NCBI GenBank assembly: GCA_019054805.1
Contig: JAHQIY010000021.1
Location: 1,004,501-1,068,500 of the forward strand
DNA from: Brachionus manjavacas
Lineage: Eukaryota > Rotifera > Eurotatoria > Ploima > Brachionidae
Length of the DNA: 64,000 nt
Reading direction: 5' to 3'
Shown here piece after piece: positions 27,522-36,955 of this stretch. Within the stretch, counting starts at the first letter, position 1; every line of letters begins with the position of its first letter. A program made the position numbers and the translations under genes. The notes below the pieces were generated by a model. The model was not told the DNA's origin, did not search any database, and worked only from the letters and a program-made list of their open reading frames with translations.

Positions 27522-29564
27522 TTAATTACTATTAATATAATTTATAGATTGATTATACAAGTAATTAGCAAAATAATAATTAGCCAACGCCAGTAAGTGT
27601 AGCTTATTAGTGTTGTTTGCTGTGTTGTTATCTATTATTTTTATTTCAAAAAAATTATTGCAAGCGGTGTGTAGCTGTGCAATGTTTATGTTGCTAGCAG
27701 TAAGTTGATTATACAATTGTTGTTCTTGGTTAGTGGTAAACAAGTTGGTATTTATTTGGCTTAGTGCGTTGGTGTTGTGGCTGTAAGTATAATTAGCCGA
27801 TGCAAGCATTTTGTTAATACGGTTAATAGTTTGCAACGTGTTGTTGTGGCTATTGTATAAATAACACAAACCTGTGGTGCCTTTTATGGCTAAAATGTTG
27901 TATAAATCTGCTAAAATTTGATTAATGGTATCTTTGCTAATTTGTATGGTTTCGGCTAAATAGTTTTTAAAGCGTTCGGTAAAAAACTCCTGTAGTTCTA
28001 CATTATTGGTTAGCAAGCTAAAAACAATATTATTGTTAAATTTATTTTCTGTGGCAACATTGTTGCTAGAAGCCGTTAAAAACCTAATAATAGCTAAGGC
28101 GTTACGGCGTAATGCGTAAGGATCGCTACTGCCGGTGGGTTTTTTACCTATGGCAAATAATTGTTGCAAGGTATCTAGTTTATCTATAAAACTAACAATA
28201 CTACCTATGTAGTTTGCAGGCAAGCTATCTGCAGGGCCTTGGGGTTTATAATGGGTTTTTATACCATTGGCTATTAAGGTGGTTGTTGCAGAATTATTAT
28301 TTTGTTGTTGATAATAATAACCGCCCATTATGCCTTGTAGTTCTGGCATTTCTTGTACGGCACCGCTAACTAAATCTGCTTTACATAGTTGTATTGCGGT
28401 AGTTATGTGGTTAATATCGTTTGTAGTTAGGTTGGTAAGCACGTTGTTTTGCACTAAATTATTAAATAATGCTTGCATACTGGTAACTTTATTGTGGTAC
28501 GAACCTAAATCTTGAAAAAACGTAATATTTTTTAATTTTTGTATATTATCTGTTAGTGGCGTTTTTAAATCTTGATTATAAAAAAACAAGCCGTCTTCTA
28601 ATCTGGCAACTAGCACTTTGTTGTTGCCTTTTATTATTTCTGCTCCGTTATCTTTTGGTAAATTATTTGCCACAATAATGTAGTTTGGCAACAAATCGCC
28701 TTGCTGGGTTTGTAAGTTTAAGTAACGTTGATTATTAGCCATAATTGTAATAATAAGTTGCTTTGGTAAGTGCAAGTATTTGTTATCTATAACGCTTTCT
28801 AGTACAACGGGGTATTCGGTTAGGTATACTATTTCGTCTAGTACCCAGTTATCTACAAGGGTAGCGTTGTATTTGTTGGCTATTGCGGTTGCTTGTTGTA
28901 AAATGTGTTGCTTACGCTGATTTTGGCACAACATTACATAGTTTTGCTGTAATTTAGAAAAATAATCTGCAATGTTATTAACTATAATAGGGGTATTAGT
29001 TAAGCTTAAAAATCTGTGCCCTAGTGTGTAATTACTGCTGGTAACGTTGGCAAAATTAATAGAATTAATAAAGTTAACGCTGTTGTTAACCTGTAAAATA
29101 CAAAGTATGCTAATAATTGGCCTAGCCCAAAATACTTTTGATTCGTTCCAGTGCATAGATTTTTTAAACTTTACTTTAGCTAACACTTGTTGCGTAATAA
29201 TAGAACCAATAATATCTGCCGTTGCGGTGGCATTTGTGGTAATGTTGGCAAAATAAAAGCCATTTTTTTGCGTTAGTTGTTGCATGGTTAAATTGTTTTG
29301 ACGCAAAAAACCATCTATAGCATTTTGGTTAGCATCTATTTTAGGGCCTTTTTTTTCTTGGCTTAGTGCGGTTGTGGTTGGGGCAATATCGTTTACAATT
29401 ACGCAAACTCTTCTGCACGTGGCTTTAACTTGTATGTTGCTAAAATTAATAGCATTGGTGTTTAAAGCGTTGGCAAATAGGGTGTTAATATCGGTAATTA
29501 ACTGTTTTTGTAAAGAGTATGGAATTTCTTCGGTTAAAATTTCTAATAATAATTGATTTTGCAT
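27522..29564 (-). CDS. glyS: Glycyl-tRNA synthetase beta subunit
   Basis: 680 residues, beta chain of the bacterial alpha2beta2 enzyme. The N-terminus LLLEILTEEIPYSLQ is the family hallmark; KKGPKIDANQNAIDGFLR, MHWNESKVFWARPI, LVARLEDGLFFYNQD and SDPYALRRNALAIIRFL follow the expected order. The HD-like region and the anticodon-binding C-terminal part (about 560-680) are less conserved. It begins one base after the glyQ stop. Confidence 0.97.
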   Translation of the reverse strand: MQNQLLLEILTEEIPYSLQKQLITDINTLFANALNTNAINFSNIQVKATCRRVCVIVNDIAPTTTALSQEKKGPKIDANQNAIDGFLRQNNLTMQQLTQKNGFYFANITTNATATADIIGSIITQQVLAKVKFKKSMHWNESKVFWARPIISILCILQVNNSVNFINSINFANVTSSNYTLGHRFLSLTNTPIIVNNIADYFSKLQQNYVMLCQNQRKQHILQQATAIANKYNATLVDNWVLDEIVYLTEYPVVLESVIDNKYLHLPKQLIITIMANNQRYLNLQTQQGDLLPNYIIVANNLPKDNGAEIIKGNNKVLVARLEDGLFFYNQDLKTPLTDNIQKLKNITFFQDLGSYHNKVTSMQALFNNLVQNNVLTNLTTNDINHITTAIQLCKADLVSGAVQEMPELQGIMGGYYYQQQNNNSATTTLIANGIKTHYKPQGPADSLPANYIGSIVSFIDKLDTLQQLFAIGKKPTGSSDPYALRRNALAIIRFLTASSNNVATENKFNNNIVFSLLTNNVELQEFFTERFKNYLAETIQISKDTINQILADLYNILAIKGTTGLCYLYNSHNNTLQTINRINKMLASANYTYSHNTNALSQINTNLFTTNQEQQLYNQLTASNINIAQLHTACNNFFEIKIIDNNTANNTNKLHLLALANYYFANYLYNQSINYINSN

Positions 29565-29565
29565 G

Positions 29566-30459
29566 TTAAAAACCTTTAAAGTTATTAGTATTGCATTGTT
29601 GTACGTATAAATTACAACACTGTTTAACTAAATTACGAATTTTAGATATATAAAGTTCACGCTCTGCTACGCTAATTACGCCACGGGCGTCTAGCAAATT
29701 AAATACGTTAGATGCTTTTATGGCGCAATGATACGCAGGGTAAACCAAGTTATTGGCAATTAAATTATTGCATTCTTCTTCCATTATTTTAAACTGAGTA
29801 ACTAAATTTTGCACATTGGCGTGGTTAAAGTTGTAATCGCTAAAAGCTTTTTCGCTATTTAAAAAAATATCGCCGTACATAACGCCGGCTTTGGCGTTCC
29901 ATGGTAAATTATATACGTTGTCTATTTCTAATAAATACATGGCTAGGCGTTCTAAACCATAGGTAATTTCCACCGCAACAACAGGGCAACTAATTCCGCC
30001 CATTTCTTGAAAATAAGTAAATTGTGTAATTTCCATGCCATCGCACCAAATTTCCCACCCTAAGCCAGAAGCCCCTAAAGTTGGGCTTTTCCAGTCGTCT
30101 TCTACAAATCTAATATCGTGCTTATTAATATCTATACCAATGTGTTGCAAGCTTTTTAGGTAAGTATCTGTAATATTTTGCTTACTAGGTACGGGTTTAA
30201 TAACCACCTGAAACTGAAAATAATGTTGTAAACGATTAGGGCTTTGGCCGTATCTACCGTCGGTTGGGCGTCTGCTAGGTTGTACGTAGCAAGTGCTAAA
30301 CGGCTTGGGGTTTAACGAAAACAGTGCAGTGGCAGGGTGAAAAGTTCCGGCTCCCATTTCGGCATCGTACGGGGTTAATTTTGTGCATCCTTGGTTTATC
30401 CAAAATGCTTCTAGGCTAGATATTAAATCTTGAAAATCGTTTATTTTTTGCGTTGTCAT
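29566..30459 (-). CDS. glyQ: Glycyl-tRNA synthetase alpha subunit
   Basis: 297 residues, the catalytic class II chain. Typical stretches: [72 protein letters not shown] and [12 protein letters not shown] (motif 3). glyQ-glyS order and near-zero spacing are standard for the two-subunit enzyme. Upstream are 171 bp before psd on the opposite strand. Confidence 0.98.
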   Translation of the reverse strand: MTTQKINDFQDLISSLEAFWINQGCTKLTPYDAEMGAGTFHPATALFSLNPKPFSTCYVQPSRRPTDGRYGQSPNRLQHYFQFQVVIKPVPSKQNITDTYLKSLQHIGIDINKHDIRFVEDDWKSPTLGASGLGWEIWCDGMEITQFTYFQEMGGISCPVVAVEITYGLERLAMYLLEIDNVYNLPWNAKAGVMYGDIFLNSEKAFSDYNFNHANVQNLVTQFKIMEEECNNLIANNLVYPAYHCAIKASNVFNLLDARGVISVAERELYISKIRNLVKQCCNLYVQQCNTNNFKGF

Positions 30460-30630
30460 ATTTTTTATTTTTTAACTACATTAAATTGTGTTATTATTTT
30501 TTATATAGTAATTGTATACGTTTTACAAAATTCTGTAAATAATAATTATTTATTTATATAAATTTATAGTTTAATATGTTAAACTTATTTTTATAATTTG
30601 TATTATTTTTTTAATTTTAAGGAGTTTTAT

Positions 30631-31314
30631 ATGCCAGAGATAGCAAAAGAAGGTTATGTTTCTATTGTGGTTTTTGCAATATTTTGTTTAGTTTGTTTCG
30701 CTATTTCTGTACCGTTGGGTATGGTGGCTTTAGCGTTATTGGTATGGTGTGTGGCTTTTTTTAGAGACCCGCATCGTTATACTCCGCAAGACGACAATTT
30801 AATTGTAGCCCCAGCAGACGGCAAAGTTATTATTTGCGAAGTTGTTGCTCCGCCTAAAGAGTTAGGTTTTGAAGATGATATGTTAAAAATATCTATTTTT
30901 ATGAATGTATTTAACGTGCATGTTAATAGGTCTCCGGTGGCAGGAAATATTAGTAAAATAATTTACTACCCAGGTAAATTTGTAAACGCAGCTTTAGATA
31001 AAGCAAGCGAAGCCAACGAAAGACAAGCATTTATTGTTAATGCCAATAGTGGCAAGCAAATTGCTTTTGTACAAATTGCCGGCTTGGTAGCACGTAGAAT
31101 TGTAAAATTTATAAACGAAGATACTAACGTAAAAGTAGGCGAAAAAGTAGGTTTAATTAAATTTGGTAGCCGTGTAGATGTTTATTTACCTAAAGAAACC
31201 GTACCTTTAGTTGCCAACGGGCAAACCACAATTGCCGGCGAAACCGTATTGGCTAAATTTGTAGCAACCGATTCTGCTTACAATTACGAAGTTTTAGGTA
31301 GAGCAAAAAATTAA
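30631..31314 (+). CDS. psd: Phosphatidylserine decarboxylase (short, PSD-A type)
   Basis: Converts phosphatidylserine to phosphatidylethanolamine in the inner membrane. I place the start at ATG 30631, preceded by AAGGAG at five bases; this gives 227 residues, the usual length of the short form. An upstream in-frame start at 30598 has no ribosome site. Two hydrophobic stretches at the N-terminus precede VAWC-like CVAFFRDPHR, IVAPADGKVI, FMNVFNVHVNRSPV and the self-cleavage site KFGSRVDVYLP, whose Ser becomes the pyruvoyl group. pssA follows after 29 bp. Confidence 0.96.
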   Translation: MPEIAKEGYVSIVVFAIFCLVCFAISVPLGMVALALLVWCVAFFRDPHRYTPQDDNLIVAPADGKVIICEVVAPPKELGFEDDMLKISIFMNVFNVHVNRSPVAGNISKIIYYPGKFVNAALDKASEANERQAFIVNANSGKQIAFVQIAGLVARRIVKFINEDTNVKVGEKVGLIKFGSRVDVYLPKETVPLVANGQTTIAGETVLAKFVATDSAYNYEVLGRAKN

Positions 31315-31343
31315 TAAAATTAAATTAAGTGTTAAATTTGTAA

Positions 31344-32078
31344 ATGAATAAATTTTCTTTTTATAAAGCAATACCTAGCTTAATAACTATTACCGCCTTT
31401 GTGGTTGGTTTTAACGCTATTATGCTAGCCATAAAAGGCGAAATTGAACTAGCTATTATTGCCTTGTTTGTATCTGGCTTATTAGATATGGTAGACGGCA
31501 GGGTTGCAAGGTTACTTGGCGTTAGCGGACAATTTGGTGCAGAGCTAGATTCGTTAAGCGATTTTGTGTGCTTTGGGGTAGGTTCTGCTATTATAGTTTT
31601 ATTTTTTAACTATTTTGTATCTAATACTTTGGTAGATAGCTTTTTGGTTGCTTCGGTTACTTTTTTTGCCGTAGGGGCAATGCTTAGATTGGCCAGATTT
31701 AATTTAGATGTTAAACCAGAGCCTGCCTATAAAGGCTTTTTTGTTGGGGTGCCAACACCTGCAGGGTTTGGTTTGGCTATTGTGCCTATTGCCGTGTATT
31801 ATAGCTTTGGGTTGTTAATAAACGCCAACGCCTATGGTTTTTATATGATAGTAATTGGCTTTTTAATGGTTTCTAGAATACCAACGCCTTCGGTAAAGGC
31901 AATTAGGGTTTCTAGAAAGTTTTTAGCCCCGTTTATGGGGGTAGTTGCATTGTTTATAATTATGTTTATAAAATTTATGTGGCTAACTTTAGTGGTTATT
32001 GGTATTATATATTTAATATTAACGCTATTTGGGTTTAAAACTTTTTTACGCAACAAAAAATTAGTTGCAAGTATATAA
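31344..32078 (+). CDS. pssA: CDP-diacylglycerol-serine O-phosphatidyltransferase
   Basis: Makes phosphatidylserine from CDP-diacylglycerol and serine. 244 residues, about eight hydrophobic helices. The CDP-alcohol phosphotransferase motif D-G-x2-A-R-x8-G-x3-D-x3-D is seen as DMVDGRVARLLGVSGQFG followed by AELDSLSDF. The order psd-pssA is the standard alphaproteobacterial pair, so the two genes give a complete route to phosphatidylethanolamine. Confidence 0.96.
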   Translation: MNKFSFYKAIPSLITITAFVVGFNAIMLAIKGEIELAIIALFVSGLLDMVDGRVARLLGVSGQFGAELDSLSDFVCFGVGSAIIVLFFNYFVSNTLVDSFLVASVTFFAVGAMLRLARFNLDVKPEPAYKGFFVGVPTPAGFGLAIVPIAVYYSFGLLINANAYGFYMIVIGFLMVSRIPTPSVKAIRVSRKFLAPFMGVVALFIIMFIKFMWLTLVVIGIIYLILTLFGFKTFLRNKKLVASI

Positions 32079-32119
32079 AATAAAATATTAATTGTAAATT
32101 TTTACGGGAGTTATTTTAA

Positions 32120-33802
32120 ATGTCTAGTTTATTTTCTACAAGTGCCTCAAGCTTATCTGGATTTGATGTAGTTGTAATAATGTGCTTTGTGTTAGTTTTA
32201 TTAATGATGGTAATTTATACCATTTTTGTACTTTCTACTAAAACTAAAAGAACCGAAGACAACTTAACAGATTACGTAAATAATTCTTTGTCTTCTAACA
32301 AATTTATTATAGATACTTTAGAAAATATCTCTAATAAATTAGGTATAGGCACCAACAACACTAAATACCTAGCCAAAAAAAATACTAACGTATTGCCTAG
32401 TGTTAATAATTTATCGGTAGATAATATAAATAACGATTTACAGCCTAGCAGTAAATTTATTGCCAGAGCCAACCCTAACAGACAAAACAACCAGAATACC
32501 CCTAATAACCCCAACAATGTTGCGGTTAATAAGGTTAATTTAGCCAGAAACTATAAAACTTTGCCTAATGTTAATATGCCAGAAATAGTAAATGCTAAAA
32601 GTGTTGATGTTACTAATTTAAGCAACCAAAGCGGACGTTTACCAGAAAATAATTTACCAGAACAGCATTTAACACAAAATGCATTACAGCATAACACCAC
32701 AAACAATGTGCCAGTTAACCAATACAGTTATAGCAGTGTGCAACACGTATATGCAGAACCTGTGTATGCCAACGCAGAAGAGACTTTTACCGAAGAAAAT
32801 ACCCCGCACAAAGCTAATAGCAAAGAAAATATTTTTAAGCAATCTAGCTTAAATGCCCACATAAACCCTAATCTTGCTACTAAAAAAGACGTTGATTATA
32901 ACGAAGACGATGCCGATATAGCAGAGCAAGAGCATGTGTATAACCCGTTTGGTAAGTTGGCAGGTAAAGTAGCCAGAAAAGGTGACCCTAAGTTAATTAC
33001 CAGAAACAACAAATACAAAGACGATTATAGCGATTTGTATGACGATGAGTACGAAAACGAAAGTGAATACGCAAACACTCAGCAAGTTGCCTACAATAAT
33101 AATGATGAAGTTGATTATAACAACGCTAAACCTGTAGTAAAAACTAAAAGGCCACAGCAACATAATAATTATTATAATCAAAATAACGATTATAATGAAG
33201 ACGATTATTATAATGAAGATGATTATTATAACGAAGACGACTATTATGAAAATCAAGAAGCTAACAGCCCAAGGCAACAAGTAACAGGCAAATTTAATAG
33301 ATTAGCCCCAAAAAGCAATGCTAATAAAAATTATGCACCATCTGCCAACGAAAGTTACGATAATGAGTATGATGATGAAGATTATGATTACAATGAAGAT
33401 AATTACATAGACGATAATTATATTGATGATAATTACCAGCAAAATGACGATTACGCCGATGATTTTTATAATACGGCACAGCCCCGTAATAATGTGGGTA
33501 AAAGCAATGTTAATAAAAATGTAGAACGCCAAAGTACAAATAAACGCACTGTAAGCAACCGCAATGTACAAAATAGCACTGCAGGTAATAGAAATACAAA
33601 CAAAAGGCTTAAACCTGTTAGTAACAACTTAAGCGTACAACCAACAAGGCAGTTAAACAACAAACTACCAAGCAGAGCAAGTAGTAGGGTGGCTAATAAC
33701 ACACAAAACAGAACCCCTGTTAGTATTGATAACAAGCCAAATAGACTAAACAGATTGCCTGTTAATAATGCACGTTTAGGTAACACAAGAAACAAAAGAT
33801 AA
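32120..33802 (+). CDS. Membrane-anchored, mostly disordered acidic/Asn-rich protein, unknown
   Basis: 560 residues, not recognised. Residues 15-40 (VVVIMCFVLVLLMMVIYTIFVL) form one membrane helix near the N-terminus. The rest is low complexity: Asn-rich to about residue 250, then a strongly acidic Asp/Glu/Tyr/Asn region with repeated YYNEDD units (about 357-378), then a basic Asn/Arg/Lys tail ending NARLGNTRNKR. A GGGAG ribosome site precedes the ATG and the gene follows pssA by 41 bp, so it is expressed with the phospholipid genes. The layout (anchor, acidic linker, basic tail) suggests a bitopic inner-membrane scaffold, by inference only. Confidence 0.75.
   Translation: MSSLFSTSASSLSGFDVVVIMCFVLVLLMMVIYTIFVLSTKTKRTEDNLTDYVNNSLSSNKFIIDTLENISNKLGIGTNNTKYLAKKNTNVLPSVNNLSVDNINNDLQPSSKFIARANPNRQNNQNTPNNPNNVAVNKVNLARNYKTLPNVNMPEIVNAKSVDVTNLSNQSGRLPENNLPEQHLTQNALQHNTTNNVPVNQYSYSSVQHVYAEPVYANAEETFTEENTPHKANSKENIFKQSSLNAHINPNLATKKDVDYNEDDADIAEQEHVYNPFGKLAGKVARKGDPKLITRNNKYKDDYSDLYDDEYENESEYANTQQVAYNNNDEVDYNNAKPVVKTKRPQQHNNYYNQNNDYNEDDYYNEDDYYNEDDYYENQEANSPRQQVTGKFNRLAPKSNANKNYAPSANESYDNEYDDEDYDYNEDNYIDDNYIDDNYQQNDDYADDFYNTAQPRNNVGKSNVNKNVERQSTNKRTVSNRNVQNSTAGNRNTNKRLKPVSNNLSVQPTRQLNNKLPSRASSRVANNTQNRTPVSIDNKPNRLNRLPVNNARLGNTRNKR
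33188..33250 (+). repeat. 18-bp acidic codon repeat inside 32120-33802
   Basis: Three and a half in-frame copies of an 18-bp unit coding DDYYNE. The copies differ at silent third positions, so the repeat is older or under protein-level selection compared with the rnr minisatellite. Confidence 0.85.
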
Positions 33803-33851
33803 CAAACTAACAACATATATAACGTTTAGTGTTGCATTTTGTTTTTTTGCT

Positions 33852-33879
33852 TTGCTTTTTGATTTTAAAATAGTATACT
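33852..33879 (+). promoter_or_regulatory. Putative sigma70-type promoter for the PTS gene
   Basis: TTGCTT (33852-33857) and TATACT (33874-33879) are separated by 16 bases. The -10 box lies inside the left arm of the palindrome at 33867-33899. A start near 33886 gives a leader of about 36 nt. Confidence 0.5.
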
Positions 33880-33899
33880 AATAATTAGTATACTATTTT
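33867..33899. promoter_or_regulatory. Perfect palindrome (15-bp arms) over the PTS promoter
   Basis: The left arm AAAATAGTATACTAA (33867-33881) and right arm TTAGTATACTATTTT (33885-33899) are perfect complements with a three-base spacer. It covers the predicted -10 box and start site, as a repressor operator would. It also lies 64 bp after the stop of the preceding gene and is flanked by A and T tracts, so a weak terminator is an alternative; its stem has very little GC. Confidence 0.6.
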
Positions 33900-33921
33900 T
33901 AATATATAAGTGAGGTACTTT

Positions 33922-35376
33922 ATGGGTATTTTTTCTAGCTTGCAAAAAGTAGGGCAAGCGTTTATGTTACCTGTTGCGGTTTTACCAGTGGCAGGTATTT
34001 TACTAGGGGTTGGTGCCTCTGGGTTATCTTTTATTCCTACACCTGTTTCTGCTATTATGAAAGCAGCAGGTGATTCTATTTTTGGTATTATGCCTTTAAT
34101 TTTTGCCGTAGCTACTGCTATTGGTTTTTCTAATAAAGACGGAGCCGTGGGTTTAACCGCTGTGGTTTCGTTTTTTGTGTTTTTAGGGGCTTCTGGGGCA
34201 ATGGCACCAATTATTTCGCCAGATGCAGTAGTTTCAACCGTAATGGGTGTTAAAGCTGTAGATACCGGTATTTTAGGCGGTATTTTAATGGGTGGTATGT
34301 CTGCGTTTTTATTTAACCGTTATAGCAATGTTAATTTGCCAGAGTTTTTAGCGTTTTTTGGCGGTAGAAGATTTGTACCTATTGTGGCTTCTTTAGTTGC
34401 GGTGGTGTTGGGTATGATAATTGCTGTTGTTTGGTCTCCGGTTGGTAAGGGTATAGAATTTTTATCTAACTGGGCGGCGTATCAGTCTCCTAATGTAGCA
34501 TTTTCTTTGTATGCTTTTGTAGAAAGAGCATTGTTGCCTACTGGGTTACACCATATTTGGAATGCACCGTTTTTCTTTCAAATTGGTTCGTACACAGATC
34601 CCGCCACAGGCAATGTTGTGCATGGCGAAATAGCTAGATATTTATCTGGCGACCCAACCGCTGGTAACTTAGCAGGTAGTTATTTATTTAAAATGTATGG
34701 CTTGCCGGCTGCAGCTTTGGCTATGATTTATACCGCAAAACCAGAAAAGAAAAAGTTTGTTGCTAGTATTATGATATCGGCGGCATTAACATCTTTTTTA
34801 ACCGGTATTACCGAACCAATTGAATTTGCCTTTTTGTTTGTTGCCCCTGTTTTATACGGCGTGCATGTGGTTTTAGCGGCATCTGCGTATTGGGTAACTA
34901 TTCCGTTAGGTATTAAGCACGGCACTACTTTTAGCCACGGCTTAATAGATTATGTGTTGTTGTTTTCTCAATCTAGCAGAGGTTTATGGTTAATACCTAT
35001 TGGTTTAGCTTGGGGTGTTTTATATTTTGCTGTATTTACCTTTTTTATTAAAACATTTAATTTAAAAACTCCAGGTAGAGAAGACACTAACGAAGAAACC
35101 ACCGAAACAGAAGGTGTAGCTAGCCCAACTGCAGATGTGGATAAAGCAAAAGCTTTAATTGCGGCCTACGGTGGTAAGCAAAATATAGAAAACTTAGATG
35201 CTTGTATTACCAGACTAAGAATAACCGTTGTTAGTGTAGATAAAGTAGATAAAGAAGCTATTAAAAAACTAGGAGCAAAAGGTGTTTTGGTTTCTGGTAA
35301 TGGCGTGCAATCGGTATTTGGCCCTAAGTCTGACTACTGGCGTAGCTTAATGGCAGAGGTTATTAGTAAATCTTAA
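33922..35376 (+). CDS. ptsG: PTS glucose-type EIICB permease (PtsG-like)
   Basis: Imports and phosphorylates a hexose, most likely glucose, using phosphoryl groups from EIIA. Start taken as ATG 33922 (preceded by TGAGG at 33911-33915), giving 484 residues; a GTG at 33910 overlaps that ribosome site. The EIIC domain (1-385) has [50 protein letters not shown] and [13 protein letters not shown]. The linker LKTPGRED leads to EIIB with the phosphocysteine Cys428 in [11 protein letters not shown]. The match to gammaproteobacterial PtsG (from memory) is striking along the whole length. It has its own promoter and terminator. Confidence 0.93.
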   Translation: MGIFSSLQKVGQAFMLPVAVLPVAGILLGVGASGLSFIPTPVSAIMKAAGDSIFGIMPLIFAVATAIGFSNKDGAVGLTAVVSFFVFLGASGAMAPIISPDAVVSTVMGVKAVDTGILGGILMGGMSAFLFNRYSNVNLPEFLAFFGGRRFVPIVASLVAVVLGMIIAVVWSPVGKGIEFLSNWAAYQSPNVAFSLYAFVERALLPTGLHHIWNAPFFFQIGSYTDPATGNVVHGEIARYLSGDPTAGNLAGSYLFKMYGLPAAALAMIYTAKPEKKKFVASIMISAALTSFLTGITEPIEFAFLFVAPVLYGVHVVLAASAYWVTIPLGIKHGTTFSHGLIDYVLLFSQSSRGLWLIPIGLAWGVLYFAVFTFFIKTFNLKTPGREDTNEETTETEGVASPTADVDKAKALIAAYGGKQNIENLDACITRLRITVVSVDKVDKEAIKKLGAKGVLVSGNGVQSVFGPKSDYWRSLMAEVISKS

Positions 35377-35402
35377 GCTTTAGTTTAAAGTTTGTTTACA
35401 AC

Positions 35403-35435
35403 AAAAAGAGAGTAATTTAAAGTTACTCTCTTTTT
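35403..35435 (+). terminator. Intrinsic terminator after ptsG
   Basis: The stem AAAAAGAGAGTAA (35403-35415) pairs perfectly with TTACTCTCTTTTT (35423-35435) around a seven-base loop and continues into a T tract. It lies 26 bp after the ptsG stop. Confidence 0.9.
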
Positions 35436-35566
35436 TTTTATTATTATTTGCATGTATTAATTTTACTTTGTTTGTGCTATTTTTTGTAAAATATATTTTA
35501 TATATACAGTTTTAATGTTACAATACACATATAGTACAAATACAAAACTTTTTAGTGGATAAATAG

Positions 35567-36925
35567 ATGTTACAAAAATATAAACAATATGCATTAACTG
35601 CTACTTTAACTTTATTTTGCAATGGTTTTGTTATTGCTAATGATTTTTTAGCACAAGCTAAAGCAGACGACACCCTAAACATTAAACCTTTTATTTATAA
35701 TACCACTAAGCCGGCTTCTACATTACCTAAACCAACCAACACGCCTGCTTTACAAGGTAGTAGTGTTGGGCAAGAGTTTTTAAAGCCAACTAGCAAAACC
35801 AAAGTTAAAACAAAATTTAAAAATCACGAAATATATTTTAGTAATTCTACAAGTGTTGGTAGCAATAATATACAAATTAATATTTTAAATCAAAATGTTA
35901 ATTTTAAAAACGCAGTAAATAACTATTTAACCTTAGGGTATAATCTACATTTTAATAATACTTTTAATGTTGGCCTACAATTAAACTACGGCTTAATTAA
36001 CAAAAGTAGTTTTAGCAACAATATAGAGCTAAAAACCAATAGCAACTTTAATCTGTTTGCGGTTTTTGGTTATAAAGCTATTAATTATGGTAATTGGCAG
36101 TTTTCGGTTAATTCTAAGTTGGGGCTTAAGTATTTAGGATATTCGGTTGGTTATAAAAGTGCGGTGGTAAGTAAGTTAGATGTTAAGCCAATACAGTTAG
36201 GTTTTAATAGCATTATTACTGCTTTTCCAGAAATAAGTAGAGAGCCAGAAGCTTTGTTAAATTTACAAACTTATTTAATGGGTAGAACATTAGAAGAAGC
36301 TTGTATTTTAAACAACATTGCATACGGTGGTAAAAATTCTAAAGATTATTTTTATGTACCAGAAAATATTGAATGGATTAAAGATGGAAGAAGTGTTGGT
36401 ATAGACGGAGAAAAACCAAAGCTACAAACCGTATATAAAAAAGGTAAATTGTATTTAAAATATACTTATGCCGATAAAAATCGTTTATTAGGGGCAAAAG
36501 ACCCACAAAAAGAAGCCTTGCAAATTTTGCAAAGCCCAAATGTTGGTTATAGAGTAGCTTGCGGGGGTTATTGGGTAGCTAAAAAAGATTATAAACAATT
36601 TTTATTACAACAAAATAATACGGTAGATATTAACAATGTAGTATTTGCCTATGGTTTAAACTTGCAAGCTAAGTACAATGTAAAAAATTGGTTTAATGTA
36701 TTTGCTAATATACAATATAGTGGTAGTTTGGCGGGCTCTAGTAAAACTTTTGCGGTAGGCAATGGTGTGCAGTATCAAACCTTAAAAGAAACCTACGGTA
36801 TAACAAATTCTAATGCAGAAAAAGGTAAAGATTTAGATGATACCATAGATATACTAAAATATACCGTTAAACAAAAAGCCAGCAATAATATTAGTATAGG
36901 TATAGGTATTAGCAAAAGTTTTTAA
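35567..36925 (+). CDS. Predicted outer-membrane beta-barrel protein, unknown
   Basis: 452 residues, no family recognised. A signal peptide is visible (residues 1-25, LTATLTLFCNGFVIANDF). From about residue 80 there are alternating strands such as NYLTLGYNLHFNNTFNVGLQLNYGL and WQFSVNSKLGLKYLGYSVGY, and the last strand ends NISIGIGISKSF with the C-terminal Phe typical of BAM substrates. Between about 215 and 355 lies a long non-strand insert with three cysteines, probably a surface loop or small domain. Preceded by 190 bp that contain the ptsG terminator and then AT-rich DNA; ygfZ follows by 30 bp. Confidence 0.75.
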   Translation: MLQKYKQYALTATLTLFCNGFVIANDFLAQAKADDTLNIKPFIYNTTKPASTLPKPTNTPALQGSSVGQEFLKPTSKTKVKTKFKNHEIYFSNSTSVGSNNIQINILNQNVNFKNAVNNYLTLGYNLHFNNTFNVGLQLNYGLINKSSFSNNIELKTNSNFNLFAVFGYKAINYGNWQFSVNSKLGLKYLGYSVGYKSAVVSKLDVKPIQLGFNSIITAFPEISREPEALLNLQTYLMGRTLEEACILNNIAYGGKNSKDYFYVPENIEWIKDGRSVGIDGEKPKLQTVYKKGKLYLKYTYADKNRLLGAKDPQKEALQILQSPNVGYRVACGGYWVAKKDYKQFLLQQNNTVDINNVVFAYGLNLQAKYNVKNWFNVFANIQYSGSLAGSSKTFAVGNGVQYQTLKETYGITNSNAEKGKDLDDTIDILKYTVKQKASNNISIGIGISKSF

Positions 36926-36955
36926 TTTATTAATATAAAATAGGTAGGTGTAGGT

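Noticed and set aside
32993-33816. Hydrophobic ORFs antisense to the acidic/Asn-rich gene
   Set aside because: Complements of GAT/AAT/TAT codons read as Ile, Val and Leu, which produces false membrane proteins.
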